Part shown: piece by piece, positions 1 to 9,583 of the stretch | Position numbering within the stretch: the stretch's first letter is position 1 | Layout of the letters: each line of letters opens with the position of its first letter | Assembly (NCBI GenBank): GCA_018292915.2 | Contig: JACVVK020000142.1 | Coordinates: 260,001 to 324,000 of the forward strand | Direction of reading: 5' to 3' | Source: Batillaria attramentaria | Taxonomy: Eukaryota; Mollusca; Gastropoda; Batillariidae | DNA length: 64,000 nt | Program-made: the position numbers and the translations under genes | The notes under the pieces: generated by a model | The model's database searches: none | What the model was told of the DNA's origin: nothing | Seen by the model: the letters and a program-made list of their open reading frames with translations, nothing else

Positions 1-240
1 TTTGATGTTATTCTCTAAATGCTATTTCCAGTTTTAAAAAAATGACAGGAAATGTGGACAGCAAAAAACAACCAATGCAAAAAAACAACTGAAAGAAACA
101 AGAACACAACCAAACAAATATATCTCACACACACAAAAATAACAACAAGCACATAAATCGGAAAAAAAGAAAAAAAATGTTCCTATGGCCCTGTGCTTTT
201 GGGGACAATAAAGTTTTGTAACAATAAAGTTAAAAATAAA
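1..240. other. AT-rich non-coding flank
   Basis: A-rich and T-rich low-complexity sequence. No gene, RNA or repeat family was recognised here. Confidence 0.5.
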
Positions 241-269
241 TACTGACATAGCTCTACATTGGTTAGAAA

Positions 270-440
270 AGAGGGGGACCAGTTCGAGAGGGGGCCTATT
301 TTGGATGCGAGGGGGGACCAAAATCGCCCAGGGGGACCAGTCGAAAACGAGGCTGGATGTCTAAGGGGGGGACCATTATAGAGCAGTTTTTGCCACGAAT
401 TGGTCCCCCGGGGGACTACTTCAGAGGGGGGACCGGACCG
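270..440. repeat. G-rich degenerate tandem repeat (GGGGGACC motif)
   Basis: The core GGGGGACC, or a close variant, recurs near 274, 310, 331, 364 and 426, with inverted or variant copies near 401-415, spaced about 20-50 bp apart. Spacer sequence is not conserved. Guanine runs of 5-7 could form G-quadruplexes. A related arrangement on the opposite strand occurs at 14125-14207. The origin is unknown. Confidence 0.6.
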
Positions 441-654
441 GATGCTACACCGGTTGTGCCATCCTTGCGGCATTAATTGACGTGTAGCCAGAGTTCTGAT
501 TGACAAGTTAGTGCAGCCAATCACAGTGCGCCGATACACAAATCACGTGTGTGGGATTGTCTGTCGGAGTATTGGAAAATTCCCAGCCAGAACTTCTTGT
601 CTCTCTTCTTTCTGTTTGTATCAGTTTGCTTGACAAAATGACAAAGTCCAGTAA

Positions 655-742
655 ATCCGTGACGTCATTTTGTGGAAAAAATACCATTACGTCGATGTGT
701 TTCATCTTAAAATCACCCCTTTTCCCACCAAATGACGTCATA
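655..742 (+). repeat. Small foldback repeat with TGACGTCA palindromes
   Basis: A 16-bp inverted repeat at 660-675 and 725-740 has one mismatch, and each arm contains the CRE-like palindrome TGACGTCA. The whole segment reappears in reverse orientation at 31471-31560, so this is a dispersed element rather than a chance palindrome. It lies in the intron just upstream of the 1019 exon. No coding potential is seen. Confidence 0.6.
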
Positions 743-1018
743 GGTTTAGTGCGTTGTGCCATTGCACGTCAGAAAGAGGTCAGATGGGTCGTTCTTTGTT
801 TGTTTTTGTGGTCAATTTCAGTGTTGGATGTTCGGTGTTTTATTGTATGTTATTCTTGTTGCCCTGTCTTTGTCTTTGATAGCAACCTTACGTTAAAGCC
901 CAAAAGCAACCAACAAACTCACCAACCATCCCATCCCAAGTTTTGGGCATGGAGCACGTCACCAAGAGTCTTTCATTTGAATGACCTTTCACCTTTGACG
1001 TACCGTCTTTTGTTTCAG

Positions 1019-1171
1019 ATGCACGCGCGTCGCGAGGAGAGTTACGTGCAGCTGCAGTCGCACCGGATGAAGATGAAGGAGGACAAGTACCAGCTGCAGG
1101 AACACGAGCGGGAACACAGCCGGCTCCTCAGAATCGGCGCTCGCACGGAAATGTCGTCTGACGGCTACTGA
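1019..1171 (+). CDS. Terminal coding exon of an unidentified gene
   Basis: A strong acceptor (CTTTTGTTTCAG, AG at 1017-1018) opens this exon, which reads 50 codons to a TGA at 1169-1171. The peptide begins MHARREESYVQLQSHRMKMK and ends RTEMSSDGY. It is highly charged and rich in E, K, R and Q, with a pattern suited to an alpha-helix or coiled coil. Third positions are strongly G/C, unlike the flanking AT-rich DNA, which supports real coding sequence. Upstream the same frame stays open for 150 codons, but that stretch is unlike coding sequence (low-complexity, hydrophobic) and is taken as intron. The frame at the exon start appears to be phase 0. The first Met is probably internal to the protein. 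I do not recognise the family; earlier exons lie outside the window or were not identified. Confidence 0.72.
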   Translation: MHARREESYVQLQSHRMKMKEDKYQLQEHEREHSRLLRIGARTEMSSDGY

Positions 1172-1309
1172 CCACGGCCCCCCGATGTAGTGGAAATGGT
1201 GCCGGATAGGAGGGGAGACCAGTGAGCGTAGCATACATAGCTCTCTGGGGAGGCGCACGATATCATTCGCGATCAGTGCGAACTGTCTCAGTGTTCGTGT
1301 CCAGACTTT

Positions 1310-1315
1310 ATTAAA
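1310..1315 (+). promoter_or_regulatory. Possible polyadenylation signal (ATTAAA)
   Basis: ATTAAA lies 139 bp after the stop of the 1019-1171 exon, a reasonable 3' UTR distance. It is the common variant of AATAAA. No transcript evidence is available, and longer UTRs cannot be excluded. Confidence 0.4.
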
Positions 1316-1968
1316 AACCTTTCATGCAGTTTTCTGCAAATTTTATCATGCCCAGAACCTCTTGGAAACAGTCGACCAGATATGGTGCGTATTTCAACGA
1401 AGCGCATTCAGCTAGGATCAGTGCGTGTAGGTCTAAACGGGCACATGACAATAGGAAATGTGTATTGTTACAAGCCCGTCAAGTTTCGATCTAAACCCGT
1501 GTGTCCTGTCTAAACATGCTCCGCAAGTACCATCCCACGCTCTCTGTCATGATCGGCGAACGAGAATGAGCGTTTAGGGGCTTTCAAACACAAGTCAGTG
1601 TCCACTGATGAAAGCGGCCGCAGAGTCAAGGATGGCGTGCCCTAACGCCACTTCCTTTCCACCTCACATGTGTGCTGAAATGAGTACTGCCCTATATGGT
1701 TTTGGCGCGCGAAAGTGTACACGCGGCAACATAAACTGTGTCGTCTGCGACACTACCGGCAACAGCGTACGTTACTGACCACCAAAACCCGTATGAGGCA
1801 GTGACCATGTCAGCCAAAGGATGAAATTTTGTGTGTCAGTGATAGCCATGTGTGGCTTACAGTCGTCCTCTTCCAGACAACCAGGCAGTATTCCAGTATT
1901 TTCGAAAGGGGAGTGGATGGGGGTGGGGGGGGGGGTTGTATGGATGGGAGTAACTTCGCTGGAAGTTC

Positions 1969-2013
1969 TAAGATTCCTTGCATGCTGTGACACACAGCAT
2001 GCAAGGAATCTTA
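1969..2013. repeat. Perfect 21-bp inverted repeat with 3-nt loop
   Basis: The left arm 1969-1989 (TAAGATTCCTTGCATGCTGTG) is the exact reverse complement of 1993-2013, separated by ACA. The arms would extrude as a cruciform or fold as a tight RNA hairpin. No related copy was noticed elsewhere in the window. The very short loop argues against a canonical microRNA precursor. Confidence 0.9.
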
Positions 2014-3440
2014 CGATATAAAAATCAGTTTTGTTGATACTGGTCATAAATACGTTTATTGTTGGATTCTGTATTTAGTGTGGCGTCTGCCATGATATAA
2101 AGCATATCAAGCTTTGTGATCAAACACAAATATTTAACACAAACGAAATAATTATACAGGATAGAGGTACATATCGTTAGTGATTTAGTCTCTGGGTCTT
2201 TTCCAAAAATATTTATCGTCGCGAGTGTGAAAACAGTATTTTGTTATTCCGCTGTTATCGTCAAGATTCTCAGATACAGATGGATGATTTGTATGGTATC
2301 ACGTGTTTCGAGATTATGATGTGTCATTATGTATATGATATGTTAAGCTGATAAAATTCAAAGTAGTTTACTAATTCTGTGTACCCGATTAGTACCTTGC
2401 TTTTTAAATCTAGACATTGAAATATGAACGGAATTTGCAATACTGTTGTACAGTTTTGATTGCATGTGTAAGAAAGTGGGTTTTACTTTTGCCAAACATG
2501 TATGTAACTTGCAAGGAGTTCGCGTTTGCGCATACACAGTTACTCTGCTTCCTTTGCTGTGTCGTGAACACGTGATTTTGATGTGCACATACTTTGAGCA
2601 CGTCACCGGAAATGATTTTTGATTGGTGTTTGCATGTGCACTGTATAATAATGAATGGCTGTTTGTCATCTTTACATTAATTCATAATTATTCCCTCCGT
2701 CGTTTTGGCGGAACTTTTGAAAAGTGTTTATAAGTATTTTGTTAGTATGCGTTACTAATTTTGTTTTTGCTGGCAACTTAGACATAGCTGCAAACACGCA
2801 AAGAAGTTTCAGTATTACTTTCTGTTGGCACGCGGCATTTGTAGGGATTAGAAACTGTAGCGAACTGTAATTAGGTTGTTGAAGAGCTGTTTGTTTGTTT
2901 GTTTTTAGTAGACAATTAATGGTTTCGTTTTTGCTGGTCTGGGGTCACCAGTCACTGTTCAGTTCAGCAGTTCTCCGCAAGAATAATTAGTGGAAATGCT
3001 GGAGGTTGGCTGTGTGCTTTGGTATAGCTTATGAAACTGTGTCAAGCAGCATTGTGGTGGTGTTTGGGTTCTTCCTCTCTTTAAAAAAATGGACGTTTGT
3101 TTGGTAGCATCTGAAACCTTCAGTCCAGTTTCTCTTTTTTTTTTTGGAAGAAAGATAGAGCTGCCTGCTTTAGATACCCCGGCACGACCGAAAGGTCAAC
3201 GGCCTAATCAGTACTGTACATCCGAGGGGCGCGTTCTATAGTTCTATGTGGTGTCGCTTCGGCGTAACCGTTTGGACATAACTCTCGCCAAAATCACGCC
3301 ATTTCTGTCTGATGGGATTTTCACACTTCAGAGGCTCATTGAAACAGATCGGAATTCCGCCTTCTTTGAAGTACATGTAGTTGCTGTTTGGTAAATGTTC
3401 GTAGGTACATGTATTATTAGTTTTTCGTTTATACCTACCC
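2014..3440. other. Non-coding stretch without recognised features
   Basis: AT-rich sequence with scattered stops in every frame. It could be distal 3' UTR or intergenic DNA after the 1019 exon. No gene or repeat family was recognised. Confidence 0.45.
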
Positions 3441-3445
3441 ATACG

Positions 3446-3482
3446 TGGAGGAATTGGACATTAAACTCTCAAACACCCGCCC
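3446..3482 (+). mobile_element. SINE 3'-end remnant
   Basis: The segment from GGACATTAAACTCTCAAACA to the CCCAC-rich end matches the tail of the main SINE of this window. The body is missing. It sits immediately upstream of a fuller copy at 3551, forming a small cluster. Confidence 0.65.
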
Positions 3483-3550
3483 ACTCATTCAAACCTGGAA
3501 CCAGCGGGGGTGCTTGGCTGTCATTGCTCGGGTCGTGATTTCAAAACCCG

Positions 3551-3728
3551 GGGGGAGCCGGGCCGGATAGCCGAATGGTAGAGCGTTGCACTTTCAGTGC
3601 TCGCCGGGTCGTGAGTTTGATTGCCGGCTGGAGCCGAATGTTTGTGCTGGCTTTTTCCACGTTGTCCCGTCTTTGACATCACCCATATACATGGTGGAAA
3701 AAGACGTCGAACTCCCAAACACCCACCC
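3551..3728 (+). mobile_element. tRNA-derived SINE, full-length but diverged
   Basis: The 5' tRNA-like head reads GGAGCCGG...GCCGAATGGTAGAGCG (A box) and GGGTCGTGAGTTTGATTGCC (B box). It is followed by the family body (TTTGTGCTGGCTTTTTCCAC, CCCGTCTTTGACATCACCC, GGTGGAAAAAGACG) and a CCCAAACACCCACCC tail. Several substitutions mark it as an older copy. Confidence 0.85.
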
Positions 3729-3830
3729 ATCCTCGACTGGAAGCCCAAAAGTAGTGCTGGTTTCTTCCTCGTTGTCCGGTCATGTTTGATATCAGCTTTA
3801 TTTAAAAGACGCCAAACCCTCAAACCAACC
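3729..3830 (+). mobile_element. SINE body/tail remnant, related subfamily
   Basis: AGTGCTGGTTTCTTCCTCGT, a TTGATATCAG segment and AAACCCTCAAACCAACCAAC parallel the SINE body and tail, but the tRNA head is absent. It directly follows the copy at 3551, so it may be an older insertion or a tail duplication. Confidence 0.5.
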
Positions 3831-4419
3831 AACTCTGGAGCCGGACGTATAGCTGACAAGACTCTTCCAGCTACTCGCGGGATGAATGAACCTGGATGCC
3901 GTCAGTCGACTCGCAGTCGTAGTAGACTCAAGACGAAAGCTGGCTGGCGTAATCTTGTCGTAAAACGTCTGCTGCTTGATCAGTGTTCACCGCTTGCTTC
4001 GTCCTAATCTACACTTTGTGTACTTGAGCAGCAGAGCCGAGATACCGCTGGTCGCCTATCACTGTCGGCTGTTGATCTGCTGGGATTAGCCCATATCTCC
4101 TAATGGACCTTAAATGAAGCCGCGGTTATGAGCAGGAGGCTTCAAGGCTGACTTGGTCGGACCTGAGTTTGTTAGTATGTCGATAAGAACCGTGAGCAGT
4201 CGTCAGTCAAGCCCACACACTGGTCGCGACGTCTGCCTTGGTGGAAGAGGAAGTGGCGGTGGTGGTAGTGGGGTGTGTATGTGTGGGGTGGGGTGGGATG
4301 GGGGAACGCATAGGTTGTGGGTTCATGTCAGCCCATCTAGCGTCCGTTTGGCCTCTACTGTTGCGTTGGTGATGGCCATCTTGTGCACAGAGTCGTTGGT
4401 ACACCGATCTCTCTTCTTA

Positions 4420-4550
4420 TTCTTCTGGTTATTCTTCTTCTGTTCCTTCTTCTTCTTCTTCTCCTCCTTCTCCTCAGTTCTCCTTCTCCTTCTGTTCCTC
4501 CTCCTCCTCCTTCTTCTTCTCCTCCTTCTTCTTTGTCTTCAGATATTGCA
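4420..4550. repeat. Polypyrimidine (TTC/CTC)n tract
   Basis: About 130 bp of almost pure C/T on the plus strand built of TTC, CTC and CTT units. Open frames across it encode only Leu/Phe/Ser or Arg/Glu runs and are composition artefacts. A polypurine/polypyrimidine mirror of this length can form triplex DNA. Confidence 0.85.
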
Positions 4551-5109
4551 GATTTTATCAATATCCAACTTCTCGTCATCACAGAGGCCGGTACAGTTTG
4601 TAGTTCGGAACATTCTCCATCAGTGAAGAATTCGAAAAGCTTGTCAGTAAGACCACACAAGGCCGACAGACTGAAGAACACCAGTCGATTAGCTTGGCGC
4701 TTGTTTTGCCGGGGATCTAATAGCTCTAAAAGACCTGTTTGTTTGGGGCGGCATCTGCTGCCCCCAACCTCTCCCACCTCCTCTTCCCCCCAGCACCAGC
4801 CTCACAGCGACCCCCAGACCCGTGCTGCGCGATAAGGGTGGAGTGTTGTATCGGGACCGGGGGCAGTTTGAGCGATTAAAAAGAGAGGCAGGGTGCATCA
4901 CAACGGATGTAGGCCCAATCACTGCCATCATTTGGCGCTGGCCGCGCGTCGCGCAGGCGTCAAGGACCCGGCCATGTTGTGTTTTACGGCGGATAGCGGG
5001 GTGTACATAGCGTGTTTGTGGTGGAGGAGCTAGAGCAGTTTTGACGCTTAGTTTGCGCGCCGCGCCAGCCGCCAGGTGTCAGGCTGGTCAAACTGCGCTG
5101 ACCTACTTC

Positions 5110-5292
5110 ATGGCGGCTCGACGGAGGTTCCTTTACCAGTACGAGCTGCACGACCGCGGCACCCTGACCTCCAATGACGAGGGAAAGTCGGTGTGCAACA
5201 TTGTCATTGAAACTGCAGTCTCCGCTGATTTGTTACAGCGCAAGATTTCAGTTGACAAAGGTTGCGTCAGGAGACAGACGGCTGGTAAATGA
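5110..5292 (+). CDS. Candidate first coding exon, unidentified protein
   Basis: The ATG at 5110 lies at the edge of a CpG-rich patch (about 4920-5200) and starts MAARRRFLYQYELHDRGTLT, then SNDEGKSVCN. Codons from 5113 to about 5210 have mostly G or C at third positions (TTC, TAC, CAG, GAG, CTG, CAC, GAC, CGC), as real exons do. After that the composition changes, and the open frame ends at TGA 5290-5292. A splice donor may lie before that stop, for example the GT at 5285 (CTG|GTAAAT) or one nearer 5200. The frame is also open upstream to 5041, but that part looks like 5' UTR. No family was recognised and no downstream exon was identified. It could be a pseudogene fragment or chance. Confidence 0.35.
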   Translation: MAARRRFLYQYELHDRGTLTSNDEGKSVCNIVIETAVSADLLQRKISVDKGCVRRQTAGK

Positions 5293-6820
5293 GTGAGCCG
5301 CCTTGGCATTGCACCTGCACCAAGTCAGTACAGCATGAGATTTGGAGTCAAAAGACATATTAGGTCAGGACAGGGCTAATAATAGACTAAGTCGCTTTGA
5401 CCGGCCAAAGTTATCATAGTGTCTCAGTTATCGGTGAGCACGCGTCAGTTTATCGCTTAAACAGGCTTGAGGCGGGACCAAAACGTTTCAAATGTAGAGG
5501 TACAGTCCAGTAATTATTCTGTTCTAACACCGCCAAAGCTGAATCACTCATTGTGTCGAGTCCATGCCGGGCAGACCAGTTCTCAGGCTGTGTGAATCAG
5601 CTGGTCACTGGCAGTGGCGAAGGTCTGCAGAACTCGTAGCAGAAGATGACGATCGGTCATCCTTTCGTGGTGGAAACTGAATGACGATACCCCCATCCCA
5701 CCGCCAACAACCAAACACTCAGTGACGGGATCCCTGACTCAGCGTCATCTCACTGCTCCCAGGCCCAATGCCGGTTCTGCCCGAAGTCAGTGCCAACCAA
5801 ACTCGATCCCAGATCTCTGCGCTCAGATATCGCCGCCACTGACTCACTGCTCTGCTCAATCTTAGGAAAATGTTCGGTACGCAAGGAATCCGGTACATTG
5901 TCTCACAGCAGGATTTAGTGGAAATCCTCAGTGCACGATTCCCTTCAGTATGAGGCGAATGCCAACCGTGGTTTCCAGATACAAGTGTCCGACGCCCAGC
6001 AGACAGGCTCCACTTGCTGAGTGATAGCGGTACTAAACGCAGGAAATAGGCGGCATGTTGGTCGCCGTTTGGCGGCGTTTAATATCTTGGTGCTGGAAAT
6101 ACCTACACTGCGTCAGGTCTCAGTCAGTTGCCGGCGGTCCCAGGTTTAGGCGCTTGTAAACTAGGTGGGCCTATTATGCTCAGGCTCGTCCGTCTGCTCA
6201 GGGCTTTAACAGGTTGATGGACAATTTAAAGCACCGCTGGGGCGCGTTAGAATTGACAGGCAAGACTGGTGGGTGTCTCATTCCTTATCATTGTCACACT
6301 CCCCTGGAGGCTATTTCTGCAGAAATTCAGTTATTGCTCTTTTTTCTCTTTTTTTTTCAAATCTCCGCCCCGCGGCTACCCCGCTCATGTTATTGTGTTC
6401 TTTATGCGACTGAAACACCGGTTGAATTGGGCCTGTGTGTAAGATCTACGGTATTCAGAATACCAACAGACTCAAAACACGACTAGAGGACAATAGATAA
6501 AACAAATTTACCCGCAAAATTGTCGGGTAAAATGTCTTCCTCGGAAGAAAATAATGATACAGAGACAGCGGTGCCTGTCTCAGTTCCGCATGGAGATCTT
6601 TAGCAGCGAGTGGCGTCAAAAGCAAATAACCATGCCTTTCAGTCTTGCTTACTCAGTGTATACATCTGGTCAACTAGAATTATATGCATCACTGGCGTTA
6701 CCACAGATTCCGGCTGATGAACTAATGAACTGGAAAACTGAAATAAGTATACGTTTCATGGCAGAACATTGCTGTCACTGAGTGTAGCACACGTCCAGGT
6801 CTTGTCAGTTTGAAGTTCAT
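5293..6820. other. Non-coding stretch without recognised features
   Basis: Mixed-composition DNA, with a pyrimidine-rich spot near 6340-6360. No exon with splice sites, RNA gene or known repeat was recognised. Confidence 0.4.
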
Positions 6821-6834
6821 TTCCAAAACTGAAA

Positions 6835-7009
6835 TGGGGAGCCGGGGTGGTCGAATGGTAGAGCGTTGGACTTCTAATGCTCGGGTCGTAAGTTCGATCC
6901 CGGATGGGGCCAAATATTTGTGCTGGCTTTTTCATCGTTGCCCTGTCTTTGATATCACCCTATGTGGTGGAAAAGGACGTTAAACCCCCAAACACCCACC
7001 CACCCACCC
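6835..7009 (+). mobile_element. tRNA-derived SINE with perfect 13-bp TSD
   Basis: A full-length copy with tRNA-like head (GGTCGAATGGTAGAGCG; GGGTCGTAAGTTCGATCCCGG), family body and (CCCA)n tail. TCCAAAACTGAAA flanks it at 6822-6834 and 7010-7022, a perfect target-site duplication that fixes the element boundaries and shows LINE-type retrotransposition. The anticodon-loop region (GGACTTCTAATG) resembles a tRNA-Arg(TCT). Confidence 0.95.
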
Positions 7010-7022
7010 TCCAAAACTGAAA

Positions 7023-7990
7023 CGACGTCTTGAAAGAATTGCCACACGTATTATAGCGTGTCCCTAAACTGATATTTGCTCATGTTTCTTGCCAGAGTTT
7101 TAGCATTTTATTCCTTGACATCATTGCTGCAAGTCGTGTTGTGTGACTGAAACAAAACATTTTACAGCATTGCTAAGTATTTTGTTTGCTTATATTTTCA
7201 GGTTTAGTCTGATTCCGAATAATTTTGTGTATTACGACATTAGCATAATAAAAATTCAGTGTGTGCATGCTGTCTTGCGTTTGCGTCCATACGCCATTAT
7301 ATTGTTGACAGATTTGTTAATGAGAGATGATTTATCTGTTGTTATTAGTACTGATTCATCAATCCCAGCCAAGATTTTGTTATAATTATTGTTGTTATGT
7401 ATGGAGTGTGATATCAGTGTCCACATCTACACATTCAAACTGTACAGCTCAGTGTGTGGTCTGTGATATCAATAAAAAAAATAATAAAAAAAGAAAGCCA
7501 GCGATTGTGTCTGTTGAAACTGCAATTAAACTGCAGAATGCCACAGCTTCATTGAGTTGTTCTTATTGTAACACATGTTGGCGAAGTGGTTGTCTGTCTT
7601 CTCGAAACTGTGATCAGTGTCACAGTTTGATTTTCGAGGGAATAAATGCAACGGGTTTGGACTCGCCTAAGAAAGGGGGTAAATACAAATTAATTACCAT
7701 CATAATTATTATTTGTTATCGAGAAGAAAGTTGACAAAGTATATAAAAGACACAGTGAGGAATGACTGAATTAATATTAAGACTTTACCTCAAAATATCA
7801 CGCTTTACAAGCGGAATGCCACCAGCCAATCACGGCAGGTTTTGGAATTTATTTGAGGGAGGCTATCATGCTAGCTATCAACACCGAAATTAAAGGTCTG
7901 CGATCTCAGCAAAAAGCCGCAAACAATGCGTTTTTTTAAAATTGTGACTCCTTCGACTCTGCATAATCCAGGCAACTTTGTCACAGTAGC
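7023..7990. other. AT-rich non-coding stretch
   Basis: AT-rich DNA with no coding-like codon pattern. Open frames at 7143-7385 and 7327-7734 run through A/T-rich sequence and lack recognisable motifs. Confidence 0.4.
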
Positions 7991-7991
7991 A

Positions 7992-8303
7992 GAATTTTCA
8001 GCGCTTCGGGGACCCTTATAAAACCAGAGCACGAGTATGCCGTGACATTATTTGGCTTTTGGTCAGTGAGTGAGACACATCGCTACAGTGCCTAGCGGAT
8101 GTTGAGTGCTGCACGATCTTTCTCGCTCAATGTCAAAACGCAAACTGAGCTGTGAAATCAGGCTGCCCCTGGCTTTTATTGGGGTTTCACAGACGCTGAA
8201 CTGAACTCTGCAACTGTGACAGAGTTGACTGTGCTTGCACGGTCGACTCTGTAAATTTTTTTCACACTTCGGAAAGCTTTTTGTTGGGAGCTTCGGTCTT
8301 TAA
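7992..8303 (-). mobile_element. TTAA-flanked foldback-family repeat, copy 1
   Basis: Nearly all of this 310-bp segment reappears in reverse orientation at 52961-53273 and partly at 58405-58613. The right end reads GCTTTTTGTTGGGAGCTTCG followed by GTCTTTAA, the terminal inverted repeat of the family. It contains an internal hairpin (8221-8254, ACAGAGTTGACTGTGC paired with GCACGGTCGACTCTGT). No reading frame is conserved between copies, so it is non-autonomous. Confidence 0.75.
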
Positions 8304-8309
8304 GCTGGA

Positions 8310-9129
8310 TTGTTTCAGTTCACAGGGTGATTTGCCGGCTGTTACATGACCCGGAGTGACAAAGACCGAACACACAGCAGTAACAATAAAAAATAATCTG
8401 ATTCGTTTCTTCGATCAGCAAACTAGACAAGCGCCTCAGTAACTGTGCAATCAAGACCGAGGCTAATGGAACACGTGACTGATGAACTAAGGGGACCGAC
8501 CGGCTGCCGCTTTTTCCCGCCCCTTGCGTATACACGCTTCTGTTCTCAGTAACACGCACTTTGCACACAAGATACGCCAACACACGCTCTGACCAAAGCT
8601 ACGTGAAGTTGTAGCGGTCTGTGTAGAGCCGGTGTACTTCTTTGAACAGCTACATGTAAGATCAGCCTCCCTGGTCGTGCCTCGCTTTGATCAGACATTT
8701 CTGGGGCGGGAGTGAGATGCCTGGACTGTTTCCACCACATCATCCCGCCTGACCGGCTACACGGACTGGATGTGTTGTGATGTGCATCTGTTCGACCATC
8801 TCGCCGGTCCGGCCAAGATCCTCATTCTGCGCTACAGGTCACATTGCAGAACTTAGTCAGGTTACGGAGCAACTGAGAAGAGCTGCATTATTCATACGTG
8901 TACGAATTTCTCCATTTTTCTTGTGGGTTGTTTTTAGAGTTGCTAAAAATGCATTTGATCCAAGATCAGCATTAACTTTTTGTTCTGTTTGTGAAAAGGA
9001 TGTTCGATGTGTTGAAAAATGACGAGTTGACTTGAGAGATGACCTATTTAACTTAAAAAAAATTTTTTATTTTTTTTACCATATCCGTGGGCATGTGCAG
9101 GGCATGAATAACGGAGTGCACAGCCGGTT
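8310..9129. other. Non-coding stretch without recognised features
   Basis: No conserved motif or repeat was recognised. Several short open frames lack coding-like codon use. Confidence 0.35.
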
Positions 9130-9144
9130 TTGTGTGAGGTTGGG

Positions 9145-9317
9145 TGGGTGTGGGTGTTTGGGGGTTTAACGTCCTTTTCCACCACATAGGGTGATATCAA
9201 AGACGGGGCAACGATGAAAAAGCCAGCACAAATATTTGGCCAGAGCCGGGATCGAACTCACGACCCGAGCATTAGAAGTCCAACGCTCTACCATTCGACC
9301 ACCCCGGCTCCCCTCAG
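9145..9317 (-). mobile_element. tRNA-derived SINE with perfect 15-bp TSD
   Basis: A reverse-strand copy of the main SINE: tail at left, tRNA-like B box complement (GGGATCGAACTCACGACCCG) and A box complement (CTCTACCATTCGACCACCCC) at right. TTGTGTGAGGTTGGG occurs at 9130-9144 and 9318-9332, a perfect duplication. Confidence 0.95.
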
Positions 9318-9406
9318 TTGTGTGAGGTTGGGAAGGATGCCGCACGTGACCGGCAGACTATGAAAAGTTACGCCTTCCGGCGGGGGTTCATTTCTGACAT
9401 GCGGTT

Positions 9407-9566
9407 GGGTGGGTGTTTGGGGGTATAACGTCCTTTTCCACCACATAGGGTGATATCAAAGACGGGGCAACGATGAAAAAGCCAGCACAAATATTTGGCT
9501 CCAGCCGGGATACGAACTCAAGCACAGAGCATCAAACGCTCTACCATTCGGCCACCCCGGCTCCCC
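9407..9566 (-). mobile_element. tRNA-derived SINE with imperfect TSD
   Basis: A second reverse-strand copy 90 bp after the previous one. The head is slightly shortened (AAGCACAGAGCATCAAACGC). The flanks CATTTCTGACATGCGG (about 9391-9406) and CATTTTTGGCATGCAGG (about 9567-9583) are an aged duplication, so this copy is older than its neighbour. Confidence 0.9.
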
Positions 9567-9583
9567 CATTTTTGGCATGCAGG

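Noticed and set aside
551..1018. Upstream part of the open frame leading into the 1019 exon
   Set aside because: Low-complexity, AT-rich, ends in a polypyrimidine tract and AG acceptor; better explained as intron.
1969..2013. microRNA precursor
   Set aside because: A 3-nt loop and perfect pairing do not fit canonical precursors.
4153..4835. Overlapping 140-157 codon frames
   Set aside because: They run through a TTC/CTC pyrimidine tract and encode Leu/Ser or Arg/Glu runs only.
6835..7009. SINE heads as true tRNA-Arg genes
   Set aside because: No proper acceptor stem closure; each head continues into the SINE body, and duplications show retroposition.
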